Below, piece by piece: positions 1 to 7,747 of a stretch of 12,455 nt of DNA (position 1 is the first letter of the stretch; every line of letters begins with the position of its first letter). The notes below the pieces were generated by a model. It saw only the letters and a list, made by a program, of their open reading frames with translations. It ran no database searches and was not told the origin of the DNA. Origin of the DNA: DASXTW01 sp036505215 (GTDB lineage: Bacteria > Actinomycetota > UBA4738); the NCBI GenBank assembly GCA_036505215.1, contig DASXTW010000151.1, forward strand, positions 1-12,455. Direction: 5' to 3'. Both the position numbers and the translations under genes were made by a program.

Positions 1-1
1 G

Positions 2-352
2 GAGGGGGAAGTCGTGATGGTGTATCCGGAGGCGACCATCACCCGGAACCCCGACTACACGCCGATGGAGGGCAAGACGGGGGTGGCCAGGCTCACACTC
101 GCTACGGAGGTTCCTGTGCTGCCCATGGCGGTATGGGGATCGCAGCATGTGTGGCAACGCCAGGGTGCCGGCAGCCTGAAGTTCGGTCGGCCGATCTGGG
201 TGAAGGCGGGGGCGCCGATGGACCTCTCTCAGTTCGAAGCGGAAAAGGACGACCCCATCACACTTCGCAAGATCACCGACATGGTCATGGACGAGCTGGC
301 CAGGCTGGTCACCGAGCTTCGGGCCGGCTACCCGAAACGCGGGTCTCCGTGA
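2..352 (+). CDS. Lysophospholipid acyltransferase (PlsC family), C-terminal part, 5' end outside window
   Basis: This is the C-terminal 116 residues of a 1-acyl-sn-glycerol-3-phosphate acyltransferase-like protein. The frame is open to the left edge, so the start codon and the catalytic HxxxxD block are not visible. The visible block reads VYPEATITR, which matches the family's glycerophosphate-binding PEGTxxR block with alanine in place of glycine. It is followed by the conserved stretch GKTGVARLTL and by VPVLPMAVWG. Family members transfer an acyl chain to lysophosphatidic acid at the inner membrane face, giving phosphatidic acid. gpsA begins 25 bases downstream on the same strand, and its product supplies the glycerol-3-phosphate backbone, so the pair probably forms one transcription unit. 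The exact acyl acceptor cannot be told from this fragment. Confidence 0.87.
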   Translation, partial: EGEVVMVYPEATITRNPDYTPMEGKTGVARLTLATEVPVLPMAVWGSQHVWQRQGAGSLKFGRPIWVKAGAPMDLSQFEAEKDDPITLRKITDMVMDELARLVTELRAGYPKRGSP

Positions 353-377
353 AGGGGACACGCGCAGAGAGGGGCGC

Positions 378-1394
378 GTGGAGGATCTGAGGATCGCGGT
401 TGTCGGTGCTGGGTCCTGGGGGACGGCCCTCGCCGCAGTGGCCGCCGACAAGGGCGTGGACACGATCCTGTGGGCCAGACGCGAGGAGCTTGCCCAGGAC
501 ATTTCGTCGCGTCACGAGAACCCCGAGTACCTCGCCGGGATCGAGCTCCCACCCTCCCTTCAGGCCACCCATGACCTGGAGAAAGCGATGTCGTCTGCCT
601 CCGTCGTGGTCATGGCCGTGCCCTCACACGCGTTCCGGGGCGTCTTTCGCGACGTCGTGCCACTGCTCGCCCCCGGCGTGCCGGTGGTCTCACTGACCAA
701 GGGGATCGAGCAGGACTCCTTCAAGAGGATGAGCGAAGTCATGGGGGAGGAGGCGGACCTCGGCCCCGCCCGAGTGGCAGCGCTGTCGGGTCCGAACCTT
801 GCCAGGGAAGTGGCTGCCCGACAGCCGAGCGCCACGGTGCTGGCCTGCGCCGATGAGGACGTGGCCCGCAGGCTCCAGGCCGCGTTCATGGCCCACTACT
901 TCCGCGTGTACACCAATCCCGACGTGGTCGGAGTGGAGCTGGGCGGCTCGATGAAGAACGTCGTGGCCATCGCCGCAGGGATCGCCGTCGGCATGGGGTT
1001 CGGCGACAACGCCAAGGCCTCGCTGATCACCCGCGGCCTGGCCGAGATCGCCCGGCTGGGGGTGGCCATGGGCGGCAACCCCCTGACGTTCGCGGGGTTG
1101 GCCGGCATGGGGGACCTGGTGGCCACGTGCTACTCCCCGCTGTCGCGGAACCGAACCGTGGGGGAGCAGCTCGGGAAGGGCCGCAAGCTCGACGAGATCA
1201 TCGGGGAGATGAAGATGGTCGCCGAGGGCGTGAAGTCCTCGAAGCCGCTGTGCGCGATGGCCGAGCGACATACCGTCGAGGTCCCCATCGCCCAGCACGT
1301 GGTCCGGGTGCTGTACGAGGGCATCTCCCCCGAGGACATGGTGCTCTCGCTCATGCTTCGCGAGGCGAAACCCGAGCTCCACGGCCTGGGGTAG
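378..1394 (+). CDS. gpsA: Glycerol-3-phosphate dehydrogenase [NAD(P)+]
   Basis: The 338-residue cytosolic enzyme reduces dihydroxyacetone phosphate to sn-glycerol-3-phosphate, the backbone for phospholipids. The N-terminal Rossmann motif GAGSWG is at residues 10-15. SLTKGIE (105-111) and GPNLAREVA (138-146) are family signatures. The catalytic lysine is K193 in GGSMKN, followed by GFGDNAKASLITRG (207-220) and GMGDLVATC with SRNR (243-259), which form the substrate pocket. Length matches the usual 330-340 residues. The GTG start is chosen because the Rossmann strand begins a few residues later and a purine-rich AGAGAGGGG lies just upstream. The gene follows the plsC-like gene by 25 bases and ends 11 bases from a convergent gene. 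Identification is firm. Confidence 0.97.
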   Translation: MEDLRIAVVGAGSWGTALAAVAADKGVDTILWARREELAQDISSRHENPEYLAGIELPPSLQATHDLEKAMSSASVVVMAVPSHAFRGVFRDVVPLLAPGVPVVSLTKGIEQDSFKRMSEVMGEEADLGPARVAALSGPNLAREVAARQPSATVLACADEDVARRLQAAFMAHYFRVYTNPDVVGVELGGSMKNVVAIAAGIAVGMGFGDNAKASLITRGLAEIARLGVAMGGNPLTFAGLAGMGDLVATCYSPLSRNRTVGEQLGKGRKLDEIIGEMKMVAEGVKSSKPLCAMAERHTVEVPIAQHVVRVLYEGISPEDMVLSLMLREAKPELHGLG

Positions 1395-1421
1395 CGCGTG
1401 AGCGCTCAGGACCCTGGGGTC
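1393..1421. terminator. Possible bidirectional terminator between convergent genes
   Basis: The short junction between the converging gpsA and GGDEF genes holds two small inverted repeats. AGCGC and GCGCT (1393-1397 and 1402-1406) enclose a GTGA loop, and GACCC and GGGTC (1410-1414 and 1417-1421) lie next to them. They overlap both stop codons. There is no T-run on either strand, so this is at best a weak, Rho-independent-like structure. The position between convergent genes is the main support. Confidence 0.3.
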
Positions 1422-2455
1422 TGCGCCAGGTGGATGGATTGGGGCGAGCGGGGTGGCGCCGGCGGAGGAGGGGTCTCGGCCAGCACGATCCGGCTCCTGC
1501 CCTCCTGCTTCGCCTGGTACAGGGCCCGGTCCGCCCGGGCGATCAGTCCCTCCATGGATTCCCGACCGTCCCAGGACGCCACCCCGGCCGACGTGGTGGT
1601 GGAGGCGGGCACGGAACAGAGCCGGCGGATCACCGCCCCTCCGGCCTCGAGGGGGCAGCGGGGGAGCAGCACGGCGAACTCGTCGCCGCCGATCCTTGCC
1701 AGGAGGTCCCCGTTGCGAAGCTCGCTCTGCCACCGGGCTGCGAAGAACTTGAGGAGACGGTCTCCCGCCTGATGCCCGAAGCGATCGTTGTAGGCCTTGA
1801 AGTTGTCGACGTCCAGCATGGCCACGCTGGCCGGCACCTCCCACCGAGCGGCCTCGGCCAGCTGGTCGGAGAGCGCTGCCTCCCACACTCTGAGGTTCGG
1901 TACGCCCGTGAGCGGATCGGTCCGGGCCAGCCGCTCCAGACCGGTCGCTCTGGCCCGGACCTCCTCGAAGAGGCGTTGACAGCCGATGCCCAGAGCCCCG
2001 GCGAGGGCGATGAGCGCGAACGCCTGTGCGGGGTCGGGGCGCAATCCCGCCGAGCCCACCGGGGTGAGGATGGCGAGAGCCACCGCGAGCACCCCGGCCG
2101 CGAGCTCCAGGCCGGTGGCGTAAACGGAGATCCAGAACACAGGAAGTAGGAACAGTCCCGCCCATGAGGAAAGGGGATCACCGTGCGCGGGCCCCAACCC
2201 GGAGGCCGCGAGCAGATAGACGAGGGGCGGCACGAGCCTGGCGAACCTCGGGAGCCTGTGCCATGGCAACAGGACCGTCAGCACCACCGCCAGGGCGATC
2301 AGCGCTGCTCCCCAGATGATCGTCTCCGAGTACTCGTCCGGGAGCCTCGGGGTGTCCGAGTAGACGAGCCACAGGAGGATCGCGCCCACCAGTGGGCCGA
2401 TCTGACGGAAAAGCGTCTCGCGACTGAACGCGTCCGAGTGCTCGGTTCTGTGCAT
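1406..2455 (-). CDS. Membrane-anchored GGDEF diguanylate cyclase
   Basis: The 349-residue protein would make cyclic di-GMP from two GTP. The N-terminal 165 residues hold about five or six hydrophobic segments (near 19-33, 45-65, 71-90, 98-135 and 145-163) and no recognisable sensor domain. The cytoplasmic GGDEF domain spans about 175-325. It contains DPLTGVPN (180-187), the metal-binding LDVDNF (214-219), the intact catalytic GGDEF (256-260) and the closing RADRALYQAKQEGR. RNGD (247-250) lies exactly five residues before GGDEF, so the inhibitory I-site (RxxD) is present. The proline-rich tail is probably disordered. The ATG at 2455 is chosen because GGAGGG (minus strand, 2460-2465) precedes it; an in-frame ATG nine codons further upstream lacks that support. 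The gene lies 155 bases downstream of kbl on the same strand, so it may be partly co-transcribed. Its signal input is unknown. Confidence 0.93.
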   Translation of the reverse strand: MHRTEHSDAFSRETLFRQIGPLVGAILLWLVYSDTPRLPDEYSETIIWGAALIALAVVLTVLLPWHRLPRFARLVPPLVYLLAASGLGPAHGDPLSSWAGLFLLPVFWISVYATGLELAAGVLAVALAILTPVGSAGLRPDPAQAFALIALAGALGIGCQRLFEEVRARATGLERLARTDPLTGVPNLRVWEAALSDQLAEAARWEVPASVAMLDVDNFKAYNDRFGHQAGDRLLKFFAARWQSELRNGDLLARIGGDEFAVLLPRCPLEAGGAVIRRLCSVPASTTTSAGVASWDGRESMEGLIARADRALYQAKQEGRSRIVLAETPPPPAPPRSPQSIHLAQTPGS

Positions 2456-2526
2456 GGCTCCCTCCAACCCCGATTCGCCCATGCGCCGGCGCGGGCAAGG
2501 CCGGTCGATGAAGGTATCGGCGGTAC

Positions 2527-2546
2527 GGAGGTTCCGCGAACACTCC
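2527..2546 (-). repeat. Inverted repeat in the leader of the GGDEF gene
   Basis: On the minus strand the sequence is GGAG-t-GTTC-gcg-GAAC-CTCC: an 8-base-pair stem with one bulged base and a 3-base loop. It lies about 70 bases upstream of the GGDEF start codon and downstream of the kbl hairpin. It could be a protein operator or an RNA hairpin. No matching regulator was recognised and no T-run follows. Confidence 0.35.
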
Positions 2547-2584
2547 CCGGTTGGCGGATATTCGATCGCGGGTCGAGGGGAGGC

Positions 2585-2610
2585 CCTTCTACCCAAGATA
2601 TGGGAGAAGG
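2585..2610 (-). terminator. Hairpin immediately after kbl stop codon, possible terminator or attenuator
   Basis: Read on the minus strand, CCTTCTCCCA and TGGGTAGAAGG can pair over ten positions with one bulged T around the loop TATCT. The stem begins directly after the kbl stop codon. No T-run follows, so it may be a weak terminator, a Rho-type 3' end or an mRNA-stabilising end. It separates the tdh-kbl pair from the downstream GGDEF gene. Confidence 0.5.
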
Positions 2611-3798
2611 TCAGATCAGGCCGAGGTTCGTTCCCACCCGCTCGAAGGCATTCAGGGCATCCGCCAGGTCTTCTTCGGTGTGATCCGCTGTGACGATCGT
2701 CCGGACCCTGGCCTGACCTTTGGCCACGGTGGGATACACGATCGCCGGAGTGAACACGCCTTCGTCCCACAGAAGGCGTGACAGCTCCACCGCCTTGGTC
2801 TCCTCGCCGGCGATGACCGGAGTGATGGGGGTCTCGCTGGCTCCGGTGTCGAACCCCAATCCGTGGAGCCCCTTCTTGAAGAAGCTCGTATTGCTCCACA
2901 GCCGGTCGATCCGCTCGGGCTCGTCGCGGATCACGTCGAGGGCCGCGATGCAGGCGGCGGCCACTGCTGGAGGCGCCGAGGTGGAGAAGAGGAAGGGCCG
3001 CCCCCGGTTCACGAGCCACTCGATGAGATGGGGCGGGCCCGCGATGAACCCGCCCAGCACGCCGATGGCCTTGGACAGCGTCCCCACCTGAACGTCGACC
3101 CGCTTGGGGTCGAGGCCGAAATGGGCCACCGTGCCCTTCCCCCCCGGTCCGAGGACCCCGCTCGCGTGCGCGTCGTCGATCATCATGATGGCGCCGTGCT
3201 TCTCGGCCACCTCGACCAGGTCGGGGAGCGGCGCGATGTCCCCGTCCATGGAGAACACGCCATCGGTGATCAGCAGCTGGCGACGGGCCGGGGCCTTCGA
3301 TTCCTCCAGCAGCCGGTCGGCAGCCTGTGCGTCCTTGTGAGGGAAGACCTTGATCTCGGCCTTGGACAGCCTGGCCCCGTCGATGATCGACGCGTGGTTC
3401 AGCTGGTCCGAGACGATCACGTCCTCCTTGGTGAGGATGGCCGCCACGGTGCCGGAGTTCGCGGTGAACCCCGCCTGGAACATGAGAGCCGCCTCGGCGC
3501 CCTTGAACTCGGCGAAGCGCCGCTCCAGCTCGGCGTGCAAGGACATGGTCCCGGCAATGGTGCGGACGGCGCCCGAGCCCGCCCCGTACTCCATGGCCGC
3601 CTTGGCCGCGGCGTCCTTGAGGCGGGGGTGGGCGGCCAGGCCGAGGTAGTTGTTCGAAGCCAGGTTGATGACGTCACGTCCATCGAACCGGGTCCTGGCC
3701 TTCTGCTCGAGTTCCAAGGTACGAGGGTGCAGGGCTGTCCCCGCGCGCTCCAATTCGGCCAGTTGCTCCTTCAGGTAGTCGAGGCTGCCCCTTGCCAT
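2611..3798 (-). CDS. kbl: Glycine C-acetyltransferase (2-amino-3-ketobutyrate CoA ligase)
   Basis: This PLP enzyme of the alpha-oxoamine synthase family cleaves 2-amino-3-ketobutyrate with CoA to glycine and acetyl-CoA. On the 395-residue product, NLASNNYLGLA is the family N-terminal signature. DDAHASG (208-214) contributes the cofactor-stacking histidine and aspartate. K243 in GTLSKAIG is the expected Schiff-base lysine, and FSTSAPPA is the usual downstream block. Length is normal for the family. A GTG at 3804 is also in frame, but AGGAAGG on the minus strand (3804-3810) overlaps it and sits 5 bases from the ATG at 3798, so the ATG is preferred. Sequence alone could also fit 8-amino-7-oxononanoate synthase (BioF). 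The threonine dehydrogenase gene 25 bases upstream decides the call, since the two enzymes act in sequence on an unstable intermediate. Confidence 0.93.
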   Translation of the reverse strand: MARGSLDYLKEQLAELERAGTALHPRTLELEQKARTRFDGRDVINLASNNYLGLAAHPRLKDAAAKAAMEYGAGSGAVRTIAGTMSLHAELERRFAEFKGAEAALMFQAGFTANSGTVAAILTKEDVIVSDQLNHASIIDGARLSKAEIKVFPHKDAQAADRLLEESKAPARRQLLITDGVFSMDGDIAPLPDLVEVAEKHGAIMMIDDAHASGVLGPGGKGTVAHFGLDPKRVDVQVGTLSKAIGVLGGFIAGPPHLIEWLVNRGRPFLFSTSAPPAVAAACIAALDVIRDEPERIDRLWSNTSFFKKGLHGLGFDTGASETPITPVIAGEETKAVELSRLLWDEGVFTPAIVYPTVAKGQARVRTIVTADHTEEDLADALNAFERVGTNLGLI

Positions 3799-3803
3799 GT
3801 TCA

Positions 3804-3810
3804 CCTTCCT
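3804..3810 (-). promoter_or_regulatory. Ribosome binding site deciding the kbl start
   Basis: AGGAAGG on the minus strand lies 5 bases from the ATG at 3798 and directly covers the alternative GTG at 3804. This makes the ATG the more likely start. Confidence 0.6.
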
Positions 3811-3823
3811 GTCACGAACGGAA

Positions 3824-4867
3824 TCAGGGAACGAGTGTGACCTTGCCCGAGCGGCCCGAGGCCATCACCTCGAATGCCTCCTCGAACTGCTCGAGCCCAA
3901 AGCGGTGTGTGATGACAGGCGCCACGTCGACCATCCCTGTGGCCAGCAGCGTGGTCATCTGCTGCCACGTGCGGAACAGCTCCCGGCCGGTCACCCCGAC
4001 CAGCCGAGCTTCCTTGAAGATCACCTGATCGGTGAGGTCGAGGGGCACAGGCTCGGTGGGCAGCCCCAACAGCGACATCCGGCCGCCTCGGGCGAGCATC
4101 CGGGTTCCCTGATCGATGACCTTCGGGACCCCGGACATCTCCAGGACCACCTCGGCCCCGTGCCCATCCGTGGCCACGAGCACCGCCTCCACGGGATCCT
4201 CCTTGCCCGGATCCACCAGCAGGTCGGCGCCCATCTGCTTGGCCAGGCCCAGGCGGAACTCGTTGGGCTCCACCGCGATGACCTGGCGGGCGCCTGACGC
4301 CCGAGAGATCCCCACGGCGAACAGACCGATCGGTCCGCACCCCAGCACGACCACCGTGGCTGTCGTCACTTCGGATGCGCCGTCTCCGCTGAAGACCGTA
4401 TGCACGGCGTTGCCGAACGGGTCGTGGATGGAAGCGACCTCCGGCGGGATCCGCTTGTCCACCTCCCAGGCGTTCCGCTCCGGAAGGACCAGGTACTCGG
4501 CGAACCCACCGTCGAAGTCCACCCCGAGGATTTTCAGGTTTTCGCAGATGTGGGCTTTCCCCCTCCGGCATGGAGGGCAGAATCCGCAGAACACGTGGCC
4601 CTCCGCCGAGACGAAGGCACCCGGCCGGAGATGGTGCACCTCGGACCCGACGGCCCGCACGTGCCCCGCCACCTCGTGCCCGAACGTCATCGGCAGCTGG
4701 GTGATGCGGCCTGCCGCCCAGGGATCCCAGTTGTAGATATGGAGGTCCGTGCCGCAGATGGAGGCGGCCGCGACCTCGATGAGGACCTCGCCCGCCGCGG
4801 GGCGGGGGAGCGGAACCTCCACGAGCTCGGCCCCACGCCCCCCGCGGATCTTTCGCAACGCCCGCAT
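3824..4867 (-). CDS. tdh: L-threonine 3-dehydrogenase, zinc-dependent
   Basis: This medium-chain zinc dehydrogenase oxidises L-threonine to 2-amino-3-ketobutyrate with NAD+. On the 347-residue product, the catalytic zinc region is ICGTD (C38) with H43 and GHE (H64, E65). The structural zinc cysteines are C94, C97, C100 and C108. HIYNWD (43-48) and DPFGNAVHT (149-157) are close to the E. coli Tdh sequence as I remember it. The nucleotide fold has GCGPIG (176-181), and E200 at the end of the second strand fits NAD rather than NADP. The start at 4867 is chosen because the family begins with MKAL-like sequence and here MRALRKI. In-frame starts upstream (ATG at 4924, TTG at 4945) would add unmatched residues, but the preferred ATG has no clear ribosome site, so the start is uncertain. 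kbl follows by 25 bases, completing the threonine-to-glycine pathway. Confidence 0.95.
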   Translation of the reverse strand: MRALRKIRGGRGAELVEVPLPRPAAGEVLIEVAAASICGTDLHIYNWDPWAAGRITQLPMTFGHEVAGHVRAVGSEVHHLRPGAFVSAEGHVFCGFCPPCRRGKAHICENLKILGVDFDGGFAEYLVLPERNAWEVDKRIPPEVASIHDPFGNAVHTVFSGDGASEVTTATVVVLGCGPIGLFAVGISRASGARQVIAVEPNEFRLGLAKQMGADLLVDPGKEDPVEAVLVATDGHGAEVVLEMSGVPKVIDQGTRMLARGGRMSLLGLPTEPVPLDLTDQVIFKEARLVGVTGRELFRTWQQMTTLLATGMVDVAPVITHRFGLEQFEEAFEVMASGRSGKVTLVP

Positions 4868-4924
4868 CGTGTGGGGCAGCTGCCCGGATGGCTGTTCCGC
4901 AGCCCTCGGGCGCTGGTGTCTCAT

Positions 4925-5053
4925 TCCGTGAGGCTCTCGACCCAAGCGGGAGCTCCTGTGGCGGGACCGGAAGAGAGCTTAGCGAAAGCGAGGGTAGGTC
5001 CGGCGCCGGTGGGGTCGGCTATGCTCGGTTTCGCGCAGGAATCGGACGGGAAC
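4925..5053. promoter_or_regulatory. Divergent promoter region between tdh and the DUF885 gene
   Basis: This is the only divergent gap in the left half, so both units should start here. On the plus strand TATGCT (5020-5025) is a good -10-like hexamer about 39 bases before the DUF885 start, with no clear -35. On the minus strand TAAGCT (4976-4981) is the best -10-like match for tdh, again without a convincing -35. The hexamers are inferred by eye. Confidence 0.4.
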
Positions 5054-5063
5054 GGAGGCTGCG

Positions 5064-6719
5064 GTGTCCAACCAGAACGAGCAGGCTGCCCGCGCGCTTG
5101 CGGAGCGGTTCTGGGACCAGCTGCTGGAGACCTATCCCATCATCGGCACCTTCATCGGGGACGAGCGTTACGACGACCGGCTGCCGGATCCGAGCGAGGA
5201 AGGCTTGTCCCGGCGAACGACACTGTTCCTGGGAGCCATGGCCGACCTTGCCGGCATCGACCGGGACGCCCTCGACATGGAGATGCGAATGACGCTCTCG
5301 GTCCTGGAGACCGGGGCCAGACGGGAGCTCGCCGACATCGAATACCGGATGGACCGTTTCTACGCGGTGACCCATCTGTTCGGCCCGGGCACCCTGACCT
5401 CCACGCTCGGATCGAATCAGCGAGCCGACTCCCCCGAGCGGCTGGACAGGTACCTCCGTCGGCTTCGAGCTTTCCCGACGTTCCTGGAGGAGACCTCGAG
5501 GGTTGCGATGGAAGCGGCCCGAGCGGGCCAGGTCGTTCCCGGGCTGGTGGTGGACCGAGCCGTCGGGCAGGTGGAGCGACTGCTCTCGCTCAGCCCCGAG
5601 GGCTCCCCGGCCATGAAGCCCGTGCACAACGCATCCAACAATGACAGGGAGCAGGTTGCCTCGGCTCTGCGCGAGGCCGTGTGGCCGGCGTACGCCTCGT
5701 ACCTGGAGACGCTTCGCGCCTATCGGCCTGCCGCCCGTGACTCGATCGGTTTGTCGGCCCTTCCGAACGGCGAGGAGATGTACGCGTCGCAGATCCTCGG
5801 GTTCACGTCGCTCCCGCTGGAGGCACAGGCGGTTCACGACACCGGCCATCAGCAGCTCGCGATGATCCAGGAGGAGCGGCAGACCGTCGCCAAGCAGCTC
5901 GGCTACGAGGACGTGCAGTCGGCGCTCGCCGAGTACCAGGCGAGTGGGAAGAACACGGCGGGGTCCCGCCAGGAGATGCTCGACATCGTGACCGACCAGG
6001 TTCGCAGGAGTTGGGAGGCCGCGCCGAAGTTCTTCGGCCGGCTGCCCAGGGCGAACTGCCAGGTTCGACCAATCGACGAGTTCCAGGAAGACGACATGCC
6101 CGGCGCGTACTACAACCCTCCGACCGAGGATGGCTCGCGGCTCGGGACGTATTACGTGAACACGGGGCACCTCGAGGGGCGGCCGTTGCACCAGACCGCC
6201 ACGACCTCCTTCCACGAAGCCAACCCGGGCCATCACTTCCAGATCTCGATCGAGCAGGAGTTCACCGACCGGCTCCCTCTTCGCCGGTTCGGCGGGTTCC
6301 TCGTCGGGGACGCCTTCGTCGAGGGATGGGGCCTCTACTCCGAGCGATTGGCCGACGAGATGGGTCTGTTCCTGAACGAGTACGAACGGCTGGGGATGCT
6401 CGAGGCACAGGGGTTCCGGGCCGGACGACTGATCGTGGACACCGGGATCCACGCCCTGGGATGGGACCGCGAGCAGGCCGTCCAGAAGATGATGGAGACC
6501 GGCAGCTCCCGGCTGGATGCCGAGATCGAGGTCGACCGATACATCGCCATGCCCGGCCAGGCTCTCGCCTACATGATCGGCAAGCTCGAGATCGACCGGT
6601 TGAGGGCGGCGGTGATCGAGCGAGAGGGCTCGGCGTTCTCCCTGCGGGACTTCCACGACCGGGTGCTCGCCTTCGGCTCGCTGCCCTTGGCCGTCCTGGA
6701 CGACGAGCTGAGCCGCTGA
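5064..6719 (+). CDS. DUF885 family protein, putative zinc metallopeptidase
   Basis: This 551-residue protein belongs to the DUF885 family, which is usually placed near zinc peptidases but has no well-defined general substrate. HEANPGHH at residues 384-391 is the family's HExxPGHH motif, with histidines as probable metal ligands and E385 as probable catalytic base. EGWGLYSE (420-427) is the second signature and would supply a further acidic ligand. YYNPP and GTYYVNTG before the motif are also typical. No signal peptide or membrane segment is seen, so it should be cytosolic, although many relatives are exported. The GTG start is supported by GGAGG at 5054-5058, five bases upstream. It is the first gene of a plus-strand run, with 11 bases to the dehydrogenase gene. 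A peptide substrate is inferred, not shown. Confidence 0.92.
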   Translation: MSNQNEQAARALAERFWDQLLETYPIIGTFIGDERYDDRLPDPSEEGLSRRTTLFLGAMADLAGIDRDALDMEMRMTLSVLETGARRELADIEYRMDRFYAVTHLFGPGTLTSTLGSNQRADSPERLDRYLRRLRAFPTFLEETSRVAMEAARAGQVVPGLVVDRAVGQVERLLSLSPEGSPAMKPVHNASNNDREQVASALREAVWPAYASYLETLRAYRPAARDSIGLSALPNGEEMYASQILGFTSLPLEAQAVHDTGHQQLAMIQEERQTVAKQLGYEDVQSALAEYQASGKNTAGSRQEMLDIVTDQVRRSWEAAPKFFGRLPRANCQVRPIDEFQEDDMPGAYYNPPTEDGSRLGTYYVNTGHLEGRPLHQTATTSFHEANPGHHFQISIEQEFTDRLPLRRFGGFLVGDAFVEGWGLYSERLADEMGLFLNEYERLGMLEAQGFRAGRLIVDTGIHALGWDREQAVQKMMETGSSRLDAEIEVDRYIAMPGQALAYMIGKLEIDRLRAAVIEREGSAFSLRDFHDRVLAFGSLPLAVLDDELSR

Positions 6720-6730
6720 CGCATTCGACC

Positions 6731-7747
6731 ATGACGAGCGGCGCCGCTCGACCGGCAGTGCTGGTGACACGGCGAATCCCGGGAGCTGCGGTCGACAGGA
6801 TCCGCCAACACTTCGAGCTCGATCACCACGACCGACCCGAGGCCATCTCGCGGGAGGGCCTCCTGCACCGGGTCAGGGGGAAGGCGGGCGCCCTCGTCAT
6901 GTCCAGCGATCGGGTGGACGACGAGTTCCTCGAGGCGGCGGGGCCGAGCCTTGTCGTCGTCTCGAACTATGGCGTGGGCGTCGACCACATCGACGTCGAC
7001 GCGTGTACGGCTCGCGGCGTTCTGGTCGGTAACACCCCCGACGTCCTGACCGAGGCTACCGCCGAGTTCACCTGGGCGTTGATCCTGGCGGCGGCGCGGC
7101 GAGTGGGGGAGGGGGATCGACTGATCCGGCGCCGGGATCGATGGCACGTGGGTCCCGAGGCCATGCTCGGCATCGGCCTCGAGGGAAAGGTCCTGGGCAT
7201 CGTGGGGCTGGGCCGAATCGGGCGGGCGGTGGCCCGTCGGGGGAGATCCTTCGGGATGTCGATCGCTTATCACGGGCGCCAGCGGGTCCCGCCCGAGGTG
7301 GAAGAAGCCATCGGCGCGCGGCTCATGTCGCTCGAAGAGCTTCTGGCCCAGGCCGACGTCGTCACACTGCACGTGAGCTTCACCGAGCAGACCCGTCATC
7401 TCATCGATGCTCAGCGCCTCGCGTTGATGAAGCCGACGGCGGTGCTGGTGAATGCCTCCCGAGGTCCTGTGGTCGATGAGGTCGCCCTCGTGGCGGCGCT
7501 CCGGCAACGCAGGATTTTCGCCGCGGGGCTGGACGTGTTCGAGCGGGAGCCCGAGGTCCACCCGGGGCTCCTGGAGTTGGAGAACGTGGTCCTGGCCCCA
7601 CACATCGCCAGTGCCACCATCGAGGCTCGGACCGCGATGGGGGACCTGGCCGCGGACAACCTCATCGAGGGGGTGGAGGGTCGCCAGCCCCCATGCCTGG
7701 TGAATCCCGAGGCCTGGGAAGCGCTGACGTCCCGCGCCAGCGGGTAG
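6731..7747 (+). CDS. D-2-hydroxyacid dehydrogenase, glyoxylate/hydroxypyruvate reductase-like
   Basis: The 338-residue enzyme belongs to the NAD(P)-dependent D-isomer 2-hydroxyacid dehydrogenase family. The cofactor motif GLGRIG is at 159-164, and the catalytic triad is R244 (NASRG), E273 (FEREP) and H291 (APHIAS). The spacings of 29 and 18 residues match glyoxylate reductases. NYGVGVDHID (79-88) is a typical substrate-domain signature. After the second strand the sequence is YHGRQR rather than an acidic residue, which suggests NADPH use as in hydroxypyruvate/glyoxylate reductases. The likely reaction is glyoxylate to glycolate or hydroxypyruvate to D-glycerate; phosphoglycerate dehydrogenase is less likely because no ACT domain follows. 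The open frame extends upstream through the DUF885 gene, but homology begins just after the ATG at 6731. That ATG lacks a clear ribosome site and may rely on coupling across the 11-base gap. Confidence 0.9.
   Translation: MTSGAARPAVLVTRRIPGAAVDRIRQHFELDHHDRPEAISREGLLHRVRGKAGALVMSSDRVDDEFLEAAGPSLVVVSNYGVGVDHIDVDACTARGVLVGNTPDVLTEATAEFTWALILAAARRVGEGDRLIRRRDRWHVGPEAMLGIGLEGKVLGIVGLGRIGRAVARRGRSFGMSIAYHGRQRVPPEVEEAIGARLMSLEELLAQADVVTLHVSFTEQTRHLIDAQRLALMKPTAVLVNASRGPVVDEVALVAALRQRRIFAAGLDVFEREPEVHPGLLELENVVLAPHIASATIEARTAMGDLAADNLIEGVEGRQPPCLVNPEAWEALTSRASG

Noticed and set aside
690..2165. A 491-codon minus-strand open frame crossing gpsA and the GGDEF gene.
   Set aside because: Arg/Gly/Pro-rich shadow of two well-supported genes in other frames, without any recognisable motif.
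2456..3019. The upstream in-frame extension of the GGDEF protein, which would make 537 residues.
   Set aside because: It runs through the intergenic hairpins and into kbl in another frame. The ATG at 2455 has a good ribosome site.
2863..3840. A 325-codon plus-strand open frame antisense to kbl.
   Set aside because: kbl has a clear PLP lysine and family blocks. The antisense product has none and crosses the kbl start.
6011..6730. The upstream in-frame extension of the hydroxyacid dehydrogenase, which would make a 578-residue fusion.
   Set aside because: The extension is an out-of-frame reading of the DUF885 gene. Homology to dehydrogenases begins only after the ATG at 6731.
5019..6770. A 583-codon open frame on the minus strand covering the whole DUF885 gene, longer than that gene.
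   Set aside because: It mirrors the G/C third positions of the plus-strand gene, contains no family motif and is rich in R, G, P, H and L. The plus-strand product has the full HExxPGHH and EGWGLYSE blocks.
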